Source: Mesorhizobium tianshanense (lineage in GTDB: Bacteria; Pseudomonadota; Alphaproteobacteria; Rhizobiales; Rhizobiaceae). Taken from it: DNA of 64,000 nt. Under the pieces are notes generated by a model that did no database searches, had not been told where the DNA came from, and saw only the letters and a list, made by a program, of their open reading frames with translations. Below, piece after piece: positions 34,894 to 43,585 of this stretch; the stretch's first letter is position 1, and the number at the start of each line of letters is the position of its first letter. Made by a program: the position numbers and the translations under genes. The DNA lies in assembly GCF_007830515.1 (NCBI RefSeq), contig NZ_VLKT01000009.1, positions 62,001-126,000 on the forward strand, written 5' to 3'.

Positions 34894-35784
34894 TCACGGG
34901 ATAATTCCCCGAGGGCCCCGGCGTAGCTGGATCTGGCGGGTACCGCAGCATTTCTTGAACTTCATACCTGAACCGCAAGGACATTGATCATTGCCGCCGC
35001 GTTGCAGCCGGCCGACCAGGGGCAGCATCGCTGCGGAAGGCAGGAGCGCTGCCGCAAGAGCAGCCAACTTGGCCGAGATTCCCGGTACGACGAGGCGACG
35101 ACCGGATTTGAACCCTCGCCACGCACGTTCGGCCACATACTCCGGATCCACCTTGGGCAAGATGTTGAAGAGCACCGTCTGATTGGCGCCTGACCTTGCG
35201 AGAAACTCCGTCGACACCGGGCCTGGTGCCACGCATGTGACGGTCACACCGGTTCGGCGCAACTCCTGGTGAAGCGCCTCTGAGAAGAAGCGCACGAAAC
35301 CTTTGCTAGCGAAGTACAGAGCCATATAAGGCCCGGGAACGAACCCGGCCACGGAACTGAGATTGAGCACCCCGCCCCGTCGGCGCGCCACCATTCCCGG
35401 CAGAAAATGGAGGGTCAGTTCTGTGAGGGAATGTATGTTGAGATCGATGATGCCGAGTTGACCATCAATAGGCAGCGCCGTCGCCGCGCCCCGCAGGCCA
35501 TAGCCGGCGCTGTTGACCAGGACATCACAGACCAGGCCGTGTGCGGACAGAAAGCCCTCTAGGCGCGTTGGCGCATCGCCTGCCACGAGATCCAACTCGA
35601 GCGTGAATGCCTCGCCACCCCCCTCCCGAACCTCAGACGCCGCGGCGGCCAAACCCTCGGGCGAGCGGGCAACCAGCACAACCGCACCGCGCTCCCGTGC
35701 AGCGACGCTCGCAATTGCCCGGCCAATTCCACCCGAGCCGCCAATCACGACGACGGCTGGCCGGAATTCACAGTGCGAAATCAT
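34894..35784 (-). CDS. short-chain dehydrogenase with C-terminal SEC-C motif
   Basis: A 296-aa SDR with the cofactor loop GGSGGIGRA near the N-terminus, NSAGYG, the catalytic serine in LNLSSVAG and YxxxK in LYFASKGF. After the SDR domain comes a basic stretch and then a zinc-binding SEC-C motif, CPCGSGMKFKKCCG, near residues 270-285. SEC-C motifs usually end SecA and related proteins; a fusion to an SDR is unusual. The next gene overlaps its start by 4 bp (ATGA-type). The substrate is unknown. Confidence 0.8.
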   Translation of the reverse strand: MISHCEFRPAVVVIGGSGGIGRAIASVAARERGAVVLVARSPEGLAAAASEVREGGGEAFTLELDLVAGDAPTRLEGFLSAHGLVCDVLVNSAGYGLRGAATALPIDGQLGIIDLNIHSLTELTLHFLPGMVARRRGGVLNLSSVAGFVPGPYMALYFASKGFVRFFSEALHQELRRTGVTVTCVAPGPVSTEFLARSGANQTVLFNILPKVDPEYVAERAWRGFKSGRRLVVPGISAKLAALAAALLPSAAMLPLVGRLQRGGNDQCPCGSGMKFKKCCGTRQIQLRRGPRGIIP

Positions 35785-36560
35785 GTCGCGTTCCTCTGTC
35801 TTGCAGGAGCGGCAACACTTTGACCGAGCAGCACCACTTCATCGGCGACAGTGCCGTTCAGAATCTTTTCGAATCTCTCCAGTGCTCGTGCGACGTTCGC
35901 TCCATCCATTACCCGGTGATCGTAGTGGATGCGGACATTCACCGATCCGTCTTTGCCGATCGGACCGTAGTTTAGAAGCGTGGTCAATGGTGTCAGCGGG
36001 TTGAGTGACTCCGCACCGAGACCCGAATAGACGGACAGTTGGAAGGTACCAAAGTAATTTGCCCTTTGCCGGGCGATGTTCAACCCTAGCCACATAAGCA
36101 GCCACCTGACGGGCGCGGGCGCACCTGCCATCCGCAAGGCACGCCGGAACTCCGGGACCTCCAGGATCGGCCGTGATCGAGCCGCATGGATGGATCCCTC
36201 AAGTTCCGTGATAGAGTAGCGCTCCGGGCACTTGATGCAGCTCAGCAGAACGGCCGGCTCGCCATCATATTCGCGCTCGTGGGCAATCGAGGCTACGCTT
36301 GCCGGATACTCGTAAAGCTGCGGCCAGGGCAACTTGACATAGGCGCGCCGCAGTTCCGGCATCTCTAGGGCGAGAAGCGCATATCCTTTCAGGAAGATCG
36401 CGGTCCACGAGGGCCTGGTCTGCTGCGCCATTCTAGCCCTTACGAGTGGGCCGAGGTTCATCTGACGCTGCACCGCGACCCGTGGCACGCCGATCGAAAA
36501 CCTCATCAGATCGCCAACAAGGCGCCGGGGCGCCGAAAGCTTGAGGGCTCGGCCTCGCAT
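35781..36560 (-). CDS. E2-type (2-oxoacid dehydrogenase) acyltransferase-like protein
   Basis: A 259-aa protein whose C-terminus has the CoA-dependent acyltransferase active-site pattern HYDHRVMDGANVARALERF (H…DHRxxDG), as in the catalytic domain of dihydrolipoyl acyltransferases. There is no lipoyl or peripheral-subunit-binding domain, so it is a stand-alone catalytic domain, perhaps acting on a non-standard acceptor. The ATG at 36560, 10 bp after the upstream methyltransferase gene, is preferred over the ORF start at 36617. It is coupled to the SDR-SEC-C gene. Confidence 0.7.
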   Translation of the reverse strand: MRGRALKLSAPRRLVGDLMRFSIGVPRVAVQRQMNLGPLVRARMAQQTRPSWTAIFLKGYALLALEMPELRRAYVKLPWPQLYEYPASVASIAHEREYDGEPAVLLSCIKCPERYSITELEGSIHAARSRPILEVPEFRRALRMAGAPAPVRWLLMWLGLNIARQRANYFGTFQLSVYSGLGAESLNPLTPLTTLLNYGPIGKDGSVNVRIHYDHRVMDGANVARALERFEKILNGTVADEVVLLGQSVAAPARQRNAT

Positions 36561-36570
36561 CAAACGACCT

Positions 36571-37164
36571 CTAATAAAGATAAGGGAATATTCGCTTGGT
36601 CCTTTCCATATAGACACGGTATTGCGAGCCTAAATTCTCCAGCATCATACGCTCTTCCTTATCCACTCTCAGCAGGAAAAGCACTGCGAAACCAATCAAA
36701 CCCGATATGCCCGCAACCCAGTTCGGCAGCAGAAAGGCCTGGCCGAGCCCCATAAGCAGGAACGAGGTGTACATCGGGTGACGGACCAAGGCATATGGCC
36801 CGGCGCTGACCAGTTCATGCCGTTCGCGAATCTCGAGCGTAATCGACCAGTTGCGGCCAAGTTCCTTGTGGGATAGGCGAAAAATCCACAGCGCGGAGCA
36901 GAAGATGGTGGTTCCGAGCGCCACGGACCACGCGCTGGCCGGATGGTCAGCCGCTCCTGGGATGCCGGTGACGACATAGAAGCCAGGCAGGATCGCGAGG
37001 CCAAGGAGAGCCGATGCAAGCCCGACGGTGTCGGAACTCGAGCGGCCGCCAGCTACAATTCGCACGCGCCTTGCCCGGCGCTCGAAGGGATACCGGATCA
37101 CGTACCAAGCAACGATCCCGATCACCCATATGATCTCGCCAAGTGAGGCAACAGCAATGGTCAC
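36571..37164 (-). CDS. isoprenylcysteine carboxyl methyltransferase (ICMT)-like membrane methyltransferase
   Basis: A 197-aa multispan protein with the ICMT/PEMT-type signature RERHELVSAGPYALVRHPMY followed by TSFLLMGLG and a C-terminal EERMMLENLGSQYRVYM. These methyltransferases use SAM on lipid-like or small hydrophobic substrates; here the target is unknown. It is first in a three-gene minus-strand operon with the acyltransferase-like and SDR genes. Confidence 0.8.
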   Translation of the reverse strand: MTIAVASLGEIIWVIGIVAWYVIRYPFERRARRVRIVAGGRSSSDTVGLASALLGLAILPGFYVVTGIPGAADHPASAWSVALGTTIFCSALWIFRLSHKELGRNWSITLEIRERHELVSAGPYALVRHPMYTSFLLMGLGQAFLLPNWVAGISGLIGFAVLFLLRVDKEERMMLENLGSQYRVYMERTKRIFPYLY

Positions 37165-37318
37165 TTCAGGTCACCGGAGCCTTTCTCGATCTGAGACCAC
37201 GATAAGCCGTCGCAACGATGTCACCGTCCGAGTTGTCGACCGATAGACATTCAGAGCGCGTTCCTTTCGGACTTAACCGGGGCAATGAGACGCGAAAGCG
37301 GATTTTGCCAATCGCATT

Positions 37319-37918
37319 TCAACCCCCGTTCATCTCCCGAAGCTTGGTTATGAATTGTTGCGGCCGGAGCCAAGTACCGGGGGTCTTATACCCCATGGAT
37401 CTGGCGATGTCCGCTACGAATGCGTTGCAGTTGTAGAGCGACGCGTGCCAAAGCGGAGAACTGGCCTGCAGCCTTCGTATGCTCGCGACGACTTTCCTAT
37501 ATTCGCCTTCGGTAAGTGAAACACGCCAGCTTGCCGACCGGTAGGCATCTTCCAGGTCGCCGTCCGTCCACCCGGTCGAGGCTGGCACGGGCGCCAAATG
37601 GCCGAGAACATAGACATTGGGATCATCGGACTTCGGAGCGAGCCCCGCGACTTCGGGGTTGACCATCCGTCCCGCCTGGTTCAATCGTCCAAAAATCACG
37701 AAGGAATGGCCGTAGGTAAGGGCGTACCGGGAGCGGAACTCGATGAAATGCCGTTGGGCTTGAGTTGATGCCGCCGCGCGCGCCGGCATCGCCGCAGTTC
37801 TCAGTGCCCGATCATTGGACACGAAAGTCGGCTGGGGCTTGTTGTCCTGCGACTGACATGACGCTGCGACAAGCGCGAGCAGGGCCACAATTGTTGAACG
37901 GCCACTTACAAGCGTCAT
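37319..37918 (-). CDS. lipoprotein with a possible papain-like (NlpC/LRAT-type) fold
   Basis: A 199-aa protein with a lipoprotein signal (LALVAASC, lipobox near residue 21). The mature part has a GHSFVIFG histidine segment and, later, LYNCNAFVADIARSMG. An H-then-NC order with this spacing recalls permuted NlpC/LRAT-like or DUF4105-type cysteine hydrolases, but the evidence is only motif-level. No operon partner is within 150 bp. Base composition here is less GC-rich than in the flanking chromosome. Confidence 0.5.
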   Translation of the reverse strand: MTLVSGRSTIVALLALVAASCQSQDNKPQPTFVSNDRALRTAAMPARAAASTQAQRHFIEFRSRYALTYGHSFVIFGRLNQAGRMVNPEVAGLAPKSDDPNVYVLGHLAPVPASTGWTDGDLEDAYRSASWRVSLTEGEYRKVVASIRRLQASSPLWHASLYNCNAFVADIARSMGYKTPGTWLRPQQFITKLREMNGG

Positions 37919-38015
37919 CTCATCCCGAACTCCGAGGACCGCAGACCTAGTGCCGGCCTATGCCCGCTAACCGCACGTAGGCTACGAATCCGGCCTTGGC
38001 CCCTGCGTATCGATG

Positions 38016-38039
38016 GGGAAGGGCCCGGCGGCCCTTCCC
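38016..38039. terminator. strong hairpin after the small lipoprotein gene
   Basis: GGGAAGGGCC at 38016-38025 pairs with GGCCCTTCCC at 38030-38039 around CGGC. It is placed just beyond the stop of the minus-strand lipoprotein gene. There is no clear U-tract, so termination is possible but not certain. Confidence 0.45.
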
Positions 38040-38060
38040 GAAATCACCGAAAGCCGGTCC

Positions 38061-38198
38061 TTATTTAATTACGGGCTCCTCTACGGAAACGGGTTCCGGC
38101 GGAGGAGCCTTCCCCTTTCCTTTGCCGATCCCGTTCGCGCAGCCGCTCAGGCTGGCAACGGCGAGGGTGGCAACCATTACAATCAAGATCCTGCTCAT
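38061..38198 (-). CDS. small lipoprotein (45 aa)
   Basis: MSRILIVMVATLAVASLSGC is a clear lipoprotein signal; the mature part is only about 26 residues with GKGKGKAPPPEP and an acidic end. It resembles the many small entericidin-like or spacer lipoproteins. The start is ATG 38198; a longer frame upstream lacks a signal peptide. Confidence 0.65.
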   Translation of the reverse strand: MSRILIVMVATLAVASLSGCANGIGKGKGKAPPPEPVSVEEPVIK

Positions 38199-38398
38199 CA
38201 AGCAATCCTTTCCCCGGGGGCGGAATAGCCTATAGAATCGCCACAAATAAAAACAATATGCAGCTCCGCCAAGTTACCTGCGATCTACACCAAAGCCTAG
38301 TGCAGAAATGACACAGTTGGCACCCGGCTGCCGGCGGCAACTTTGCGATGACGTGCTGGCAGGGTTCACCATCCAACGGAGATTAGGCCTGCCCACCA

Positions 38399-38995
38399 TC
38401 AAACAACCACCACCGTCGTGCCCAAAGGAGTACGGTCGTAGAGGTCAATGATGTCGTCATTTATCAAACGGATGCACCCGTTCGATACCGCTGTGCCTAT
38501 CGTCCATGGCTCGTTTGTACCATGTATCCGGAAGTGGGTGTCGCGCCTGTCGCGAAAGAGATAAAGGGCACGCGCACCAAGCGGGTTGTTTGGTCCGCCA
38601 GGGACCCCCCCTGCATACTGCACCAGGCGCGGCTTGCGCTTCATCATGTTGGCGGTGGGTGTCCACGACGGCCAGTCCGCCTTGCGGTCGACGGTCGCTG
38701 TACCCTTGAACGAAAGTCCCTGCTCGCCGACGCCGACGCCGTAGCGCGTCGCCCACCCGTCCGCCTCGACGGCATAGAGAAAACGTTGCGAAGTATCGAC
38801 GACGATCGTTCCAGCCGGCTCGTTTCCGTAGTACCGCACACGCTGCCGTCGGTAACGAGGACTCAGGCCACGCCTTGGTGCGAACGCGGATGAAATCGGC
38901 TCCGCCGCCTGTCGTAACGCTAACGTACATCCGGAAACCATCAGAGCCAGACTACCCAGCACGAGCCCCCGGCGCGCAATGTGGTGTTCTTCCAT
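38399..38995 (-). CDS. L,D-transpeptidase (YkuD/ErfK family)
   Basis: A 198-aa exported protein that probably makes 3-3 peptidoglycan cross-links or anchors lipoproteins. It has a lipoprotein-like signal (LVLGSLALMVSGC) and a YkuD domain with the catalytic motif HFRIHGTNEPWTIG … SNGCIRL, with the nucleophilic cysteine in SNGC. The conserved PGGPNNPLGARAL is also present. It lies alone in the region between the two der copies. Confidence 0.88.
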   Translation of the reverse strand: MEEHHIARRGLVLGSLALMVSGCTLALRQAAEPISSAFAPRRGLSPRYRRQRVRYYGNEPAGTIVVDTSQRFLYAVEADGWATRYGVGVGEQGLSFKGTATVDRKADWPSWTPTANMMKRKPRLVQYAGGVPGGPNNPLGARALYLFRDRRDTHFRIHGTNEPWTIGTAVSNGCIRLINDDIIDLYDRTPLGTTVVVV

Positions 38996-39261
38996 TTCTG
39001 CCTGCTAAGAAACTGGTCAACCTACCGCCGCCCTCGTCTCTAACATCCCGAGGCCTGCGGGCCAAGGCTCGCTGTGTGGTGCCTTGAAATCCAGTCAGGC
39101 CGGTTACCTGCTGTAACCGTTTGCCAGCGTTAGGCGGCCGCAGGTAAGATGGTAAGGGGCAAAATGAATTCACAGGATTGACAAGCGAATTGGAGCGAAA
39201 CTTCTTGCGATAACCGTATGCCTCTGTTCGGTTATGTCACAATGGGCATGGGACAGAGACG

Positions 39262-40017
39262 ATGAAGCCTGACTTCCATGGTAAAGTCGCGATTGTGACC
39301 GGCGCAGGCTCCGGAATAGGAGCGGCTGTTTCACGGCAACTCGCGCAAGAAGGAGCCGAGGTTGTTGTCGCCGACCTTGACGCCGAGGCCGCGCACTGCA
39401 AAGCCGCCGAAATAAGCTCGCAAGGAGGCAGGGCCTACGACTTTGCGGTCGATGTCACGGATGCGGCAGCCGTGGAAAAGCTGATCGAGTTCACTGTCCA
39501 GAAATGCGGCGGACTGGATATGGCGGTAAACAATGCAGGTATCGACGGCGTTCGAAAAGCAACGGCAGACTATCCGCTCGACAACTGGCACAAGCTGATA
39601 AACGTCAATCTAAATGGCGTTTTCTACAGCATGAAGTACGAGATCGCCGCCATGCTGAATCGAGGCGGAGGCGCCATCGTGAACATGTCCTCCGTTCTCG
39701 GTTCCGTCGGCTTGCCAACTGCGTCCGCATACACGGCAGCGAAGCACGGGGTCGTTGGACTAACCAAGGTTGCGGCGATTGAATATGCGAGAATGGGCAT
39801 CCGGATCAATGTCGTCGGCCCCGGCTGGATCGAAACGCCTCTTTTATCGGAGCAAATGGAGGCATTAGCCACCCGGCGCATGGCAGGCCTTCAGCCGATG
39901 GGCAGGCGCGGGAAACCGGAAGAGGTAGCGGCTCTTGTGTGCTTCCTCTTGTCCGATCAGGCCAGCTTTGTCACTGGGAGCTACCATCTGGTGGACGGAG
40001 CTTACACCGCCCATTAG
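39262..40017 (+). CDS. SDR family oxidoreductase (FabG-like)
   Basis: A 251-aa classical SDR: cofactor motif TGAGSGIGAA, acidic D after strand 2 (VVVADLD) that suggests NAD(H) use, NNAGID, catalytic serine in NMSSVLG and YTAAK, and the C-terminal GSYHLVDGAY. The substrate cannot be read. It is the last gene before the intact der 3' end; the 240 bp between it and der (40018-40260) hold no gene I can support. Confidence 0.85.
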   Translation: MKPDFHGKVAIVTGAGSGIGAAVSRQLAQEGAEVVVADLDAEAAHCKAAEISSQGGRAYDFAVDVTDAAAVEKLIEFTVQKCGGLDMAVNNAGIDGVRKATADYPLDNWHKLINVNLNGVFYSMKYEIAAMLNRGGGAIVNMSSVLGSVGLPTASAYTAAKHGVVGLTKVAAIEYARMGIRINVVGPGWIETPLLSEQMEALATRRMAGLQPMGRRGKPEEVAALVCFLLSDQASFVTGSYHLVDGAYTAH

Positions 40018-40260
40018 GTGCAGACGCTGTCCCCACTCGTGCTGGCTACTGTCAGGGCGATGACGCCGCAGATCGCCGGGCTGCCCGCACTGCCTGAGAT
40101 GGCGCTGTTCCCGCATCGCAAGAAAGGCCGAGCCAGACCCGGTGGCGGCGGTCTTGTCGACATCCTGCTGCAGGCGGCGCTGGAATTGCTACCCGAACAG
40201 GCGCTGTCCGCGCCTGTCCTGCGCAATGTGGCGTAGCTTGAAAGGTTCGGCGCGGTGGAG

Positions 40261-40522
40261 CTCAGCGGCGTTTTTTCGCCCTGCCGGCGAACGGATTTTC
40301 CGAGGTGCGCAAGGCGATGCGGATCGGCACGCCTGGCATGTCGAAGGCTTCGCGCAGACTGTTGGAGAGATAACGAACATAGGATTGCGGCATCGCGTCC
40401 GGCCGTGAGCAGGACACGACGAAGCCCGGCGGCCGCGTCTTGGCCTGCGTGACATATTTGATCTTCAGCCGGCGCCCCGCCACGGCAGGCGGCGGATGGT
40501 GCGCCAGGATGCCTTCCAGCCA
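40261..40522. repeat. direct repeat: 3' end of intact der
   Basis: This is the partner of 34215-34476. Same orientation, constant offset 6046 bp. The two copies bound a 6-kb segment with a different gene content and lower GC than its flanks. Confidence 0.88.
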
Positions 40523-41695
40523 GCGGTTGAGCTTGCCTGTCGAGACACGGCTGTTCCACACTCTGTGCGTCCTGATGACAGCGTCCATCAGCTTGTCGAG
40601 ACCGCGCCCGGTTTCGGCCGAAACCGGCACCGCCTGCAAGCCGCGCGCCTGGGGAAGAAGCCGCTCGGTCTTCTCGCGCAGTTCCGCCAGGAGTTCCTGC
40701 GGGTAGTCGATCAGATCCCATTTGTTGAAGGCGATCACCGGCGCGCGGCCCTCGCGGATGATCAAATCGGCGATCTGCAGATCCTGCTTCTCGAAGGGAA
40801 TGGTCGCATCGAGCACGATGATGACGATCTCGGCAAAGCGGATGGCGCGCAAGCCGTCCTGCACCGACATGACTTCCAGCTTTTCGTGAATCCTGGCCTT
40901 GCGGCGCATGCCGGCAGTGTCGAACAGTTTGAGGCGGCGGCCATGCCAGTCCCAGTCGACTGAGATGGAATCGCGGGTGATGCCGGCCTCCGGCCCGGTC
41001 AGGAGCCGTTCCTCGCCGATCAGCGCGTTGATCAGCGTCGACTTGCCTGCGTTCGGACGGCCGACGACGGCGATGCGCATCGGCTTGGTGTCGTCATAGC
41101 TCGGCTCGGCGTCCGGGTCGGTGATGTCCTCGCCGATCAGCACTTCGCTGGCGGCGACCTCCTCGTCCGTATCCTCTTCTTCTTCGCCGAAGGCGCGCGC
41201 CTCGCCAAGTGCTGATATCACCGCATCGCGCAAATCGGGCAGGCCCTGGCCGTGTTCGGCCGAGACCGGGATTGGCTCGCCAAGGCCGAGCTCCCAAGCC
41301 TCAAGCATGCCGCCCTGGGCGCCGCGCGCCTCGGCCTTGTTGGCGACGACGACAACCGGCTTGCCGGACTTGCGCACGATCTCGGCGAAGGTCTTGTCGT
41401 CGGGCATCAGCCCGGACTTGGCATCGATGGTGAAAAAGATCAGGTCGGCTTCGCGGATGGCGATTTCGGTCTGGGCGCGCATGCGGCCGGGCAGCGAAGA
41501 AGCGGCAGCGTCCTCGAAGCCGGCGGTGTCGATGACATCGAAATGCAGATCGTAGAGCTTGGCGGCATGGACGCGACGGTCGCGGGTGACGCCCGGCGTG
41601 TCGTCGACAAGCGCCAGCTTCCTTCCCACCAGACGATTGAAAAGGGTCGATTTGCCGACGTTAGGCCGGCCGATGATGGCGACTTTGAATGTCAT
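40262..41695 (-). CDS. der: ribosome biogenesis GTPase Der (EngA)
   Basis: An essential double-GTPase for 50S ribosome assembly. The 477-aa product has two G domains: [12 protein letters not shown] with DTPGVTRD, and [14 protein letters not shown] with DTAGMRRKA, each followed by an NKxD/E-type motif (NKAE, NKWD), then the KH-like C-terminal domain. The C-terminal 87 codons are duplicated 6 kb away. The gene is intact. It starts 4 bp after the YfgM-like gene. Confidence 0.97.
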   Translation of the reverse strand: MTFKVAIIGRPNVGKSTLFNRLVGRKLALVDDTPGVTRDRRVHAAKLYDLHFDVIDTAGFEDAAASSLPGRMRAQTEIAIREADLIFFTIDAKSGLMPDDKTFAEIVRKSGKPVVVVANKAEARGAQGGMLEAWELGLGEPIPVSAEHGQGLPDLRDAVISALGEARAFGEEEEDTDEEVAASEVLIGEDITDPDAEPSYDDTKPMRIAVVGRPNAGKSTLINALIGEERLLTGPEAGITRDSISVDWDWHGRRLKLFDTAGMRRKARIHEKLEVMSVQDGLRAIRFAEIVIIVLDATIPFEKQDLQIADLIIREGRAPVIAFNKWDLIDYPQELLAELREKTERLLPQARGLQAVPVSAETGRGLDKLMDAVIRTHRVWNSRVSTGKLNRWLEGILAHHPPPAVAGRRLKIKYVTQAKTRPPGFVVSCSRPDAMPQSYVRYLSNSLREAFDMPGVPIRIALRTSENPFAGRAKKRR

Positions 41696-41698
41696 GCA

Positions 41699-42364
41699 TC
41701 ACGACGCGCTGCCCGACCCACGGATCAGCTCGGACATCAACGTCGCCCGCTCGCGCGCGTTGCGCGGGGCGCCGTCATCCGAGGCGATCTGGTCGAACAG
41801 TTTCAGCGCGTCCGTCGCCTTGCCTTCCTTCCAGGCGGCAAGGCCGAGCGCCTCGCGCGCCGTGTGGCGCAGCGTGTTGGTGTCGGCGGTGAGCGCCTCG
41901 ACGCGGCTGGAGACATCGGCGAAGGAACCATGGTCGACGAGCAGCAGTGCCGCCCGGAGGCGCGCCATGTCGCGAAGACCGGCGGGAATATCCGTGTCGG
42001 CGGCAACCTCGTCGAAGTCCTTGACGGCAGCGTCGACGTCGCCCTTGTCCGCCTTGACGGTCGCGGCTCGCATGCGGGCCAGCAACGGATAGGCGCCGTA
42101 GCCATCCTTCTCCAGTGCAGCGAGGGCCGTCAGCGCTTCGTCGCTCTTGCCGTCATTGGCAAGCTTCAGCGCCTGCGAGAAGGCATCGCCCGAGCGATTG
42201 GCGCGGGTCTCGTCCCAATAGCGATAACCGACGAAAGCGGCGGTTCCGACCACCACCAAGACTGCGAGCCCAAGCAGGAACGGACCAAAACGGTCCCATA
42301 GCGCATGCGCCTGGTCGCGACGCATCTCTTCGTTGACTTCGCGGATAAAACTGTCGTCCGACAT
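41699..42364 (-). CDS. YfgM-like tetratricopeptide membrane protein
   Basis: A 221-aa protein with a cytoplasmic start (DDSFIREVNEEMRRDQ), one membrane helix (FLLGLAVLVVVGTAAFVGYR) and a periplasmic TPR-like region of Ala-rich helices. The order YfgM-like then der fits the common gene neighbourhood in alphaproteobacteria. YfgM is thought to help hand over proteins at the Sec translocon; a similar role here is inference. Confidence 0.8.
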   Translation of the reverse strand: MSDDSFIREVNEEMRRDQAHALWDRFGPFLLGLAVLVVVGTAAFVGYRYWDETRANRSGDAFSQALKLANDGKSDEALTALAALEKDGYGAYPLLARMRAATVKADKGDVDAAVKDFDEVAADTDIPAGLRDMARLRAALLLVDHGSFADVSSRVEALTADTNTLRHTAREALGLAAWKEGKATDALKLFDQIASDDGAPRNARERATLMSELIRGSGSAS

Positions 42365-42549
42365 GGATAAAAACCATTCCTGCCCCGGCGGGGCGGTACA
42401 TGAGCCCGCGTTTTAGCGAAATTTTGTCGGCATGGAAGGGGTACGGCAGGAAAATCGGCTAATCGGTGGACAGGTGGCCGCCAGAGGCGACCGTACCCAC
42501 GCCACATTTCGCCGATAGCCGGTGCCGACCATTGCAAAATCCAGACCGG

Positions 42550-43560
42550 ATGCTGATGCCTCGTTTGTCCCGCGTTGTTGCGTTTTCTCTTGCCTCGCTT
42601 GCGATGGCAGGCACTGCCCTCGCCGATCCGCCCGCAGCGCATGCACCGGCAAAGCCGAAGCAGGCCGTCATCATCTCGTTCGACAGCGCCCGCGACATTT
42701 CGCAGTGGAAACGCAGCCGGGCGCTGGCCGCCCGCACCGGCGCGCATTTCACCTATTTCGTGTCCTGCGTCTTCCTGCTCTCGCCGCAGACGCGCAAGGA
42801 ATACACGGCGCCCGGCAAGACATCAGGCAAGTCCAACATCGGCTTTGCCGCCTCGAAACAGGAGGTCATCGAGCGGCTCGAACAGATCCGGCTCGCCGCC
42901 TCGGATGGCCACGACATCGGCAGCCACGGCTGCGGCCATTTCGACGGCAAGGACTGGAGCGAGGCCGACTGGCTGAGCGAGTTTGGCTCGTTCTCGCATA
43001 TTCTCGAGAACGCCTATTCGATCAACGCCATTGCCCCCGAACCCGCTGGCTGGCGCGACATCGCACACAAGGTGGTGGGCTTTCGCGCGCCCTATCTGTC
43101 GGCAAACGAGGCGCTCTACAGGGCGCTGCCGGCGGTGGGCTTCCTGTTCGACGCGAGCGGAGTGTCGCGCGGCCCTGCCTTGCCACCGACCGGCAACGGC
43201 ATCACGCGCTTTTCGCTGCCGCAGATTCCGGAAGGCCCAAGGTCACGACCGGTGATCGCCATGGACTATAATCTCTATGTCAGGCACTCCGGCGGCTTCG
43301 AGCGGCCGAGCAAGGCGGACGAATTCGCCAACCGGACTTATGACGCCTTTCGCGCCGCCTTTGACGCCCAATACCAGGGCAAACGCATTCCGCTGGAAAT
43401 CGGCTTCCATTTCACGCTGATGAATGACGGCGCCTATTGGAACGCGCTGGAGCGCTTTGCCGGCGAGGTCTGTACCAAGCCCGATGTCGAGTGCATCAAC
43501 TATCGCGACTATGTTACGCGCCAACGCACCGGCGAAAAGCAGGCGTCGGTGGGCGGCTGA
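42550..43560 (+). CDS. polysaccharide deacetylase-like protein (exported)
   Basis: A 336-aa protein with a signal peptide (VVAFSLASLAMAGTALA) and a NodB-type fold: VIISFDSARD at the start, the metal-binding SHGCGHF, and a RAPY motif (VGFRAPYLS). The first motif has one Asp where active enzymes usually have TFDDG-type pairs, so activity is uncertain. ATG 42550 is chosen to place the signal peptide at the N-terminus. It is divergent from the YfgM-like gene. Confidence 0.78.
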   Translation: MLMPRLSRVVAFSLASLAMAGTALADPPAAHAPAKPKQAVIISFDSARDISQWKRSRALAARTGAHFTYFVSCVFLLSPQTRKEYTAPGKTSGKSNIGFAASKQEVIERLEQIRLAASDGHDIGSHGCGHFDGKDWSEADWLSEFGSFSHILENAYSINAIAPEPAGWRDIAHKVVGFRAPYLSANEALYRALPAVGFLFDASGVSRGPALPPTGNGITRFSLPQIPEGPRSRPVIAMDYNLYVRHSGGFERPSKADEFANRTYDAFRAAFDAQYQGKRIPLEIGFHFTLMNDGAYWNALERFAGEVCTKPDVECINYRDYVTRQRTGEKQASVGG

Positions 43561-43585
43561 GCCAGAAGCTGGCCGCCTGCTACTC

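Noticed and set aside
40018..40236. 72-codon plus-strand ORF between the SDR and der
   Set aside because: It starts right after the SDR stop, has no ribosome site and no recognisable domain. It may be an edge fragment of the island.
34215..40522. Integrative conjugative element
   Set aside because: The flanking der repeat suggests integration, but no integrase, relaxase or transfer gene is visible, so I call it only an island or remnant.
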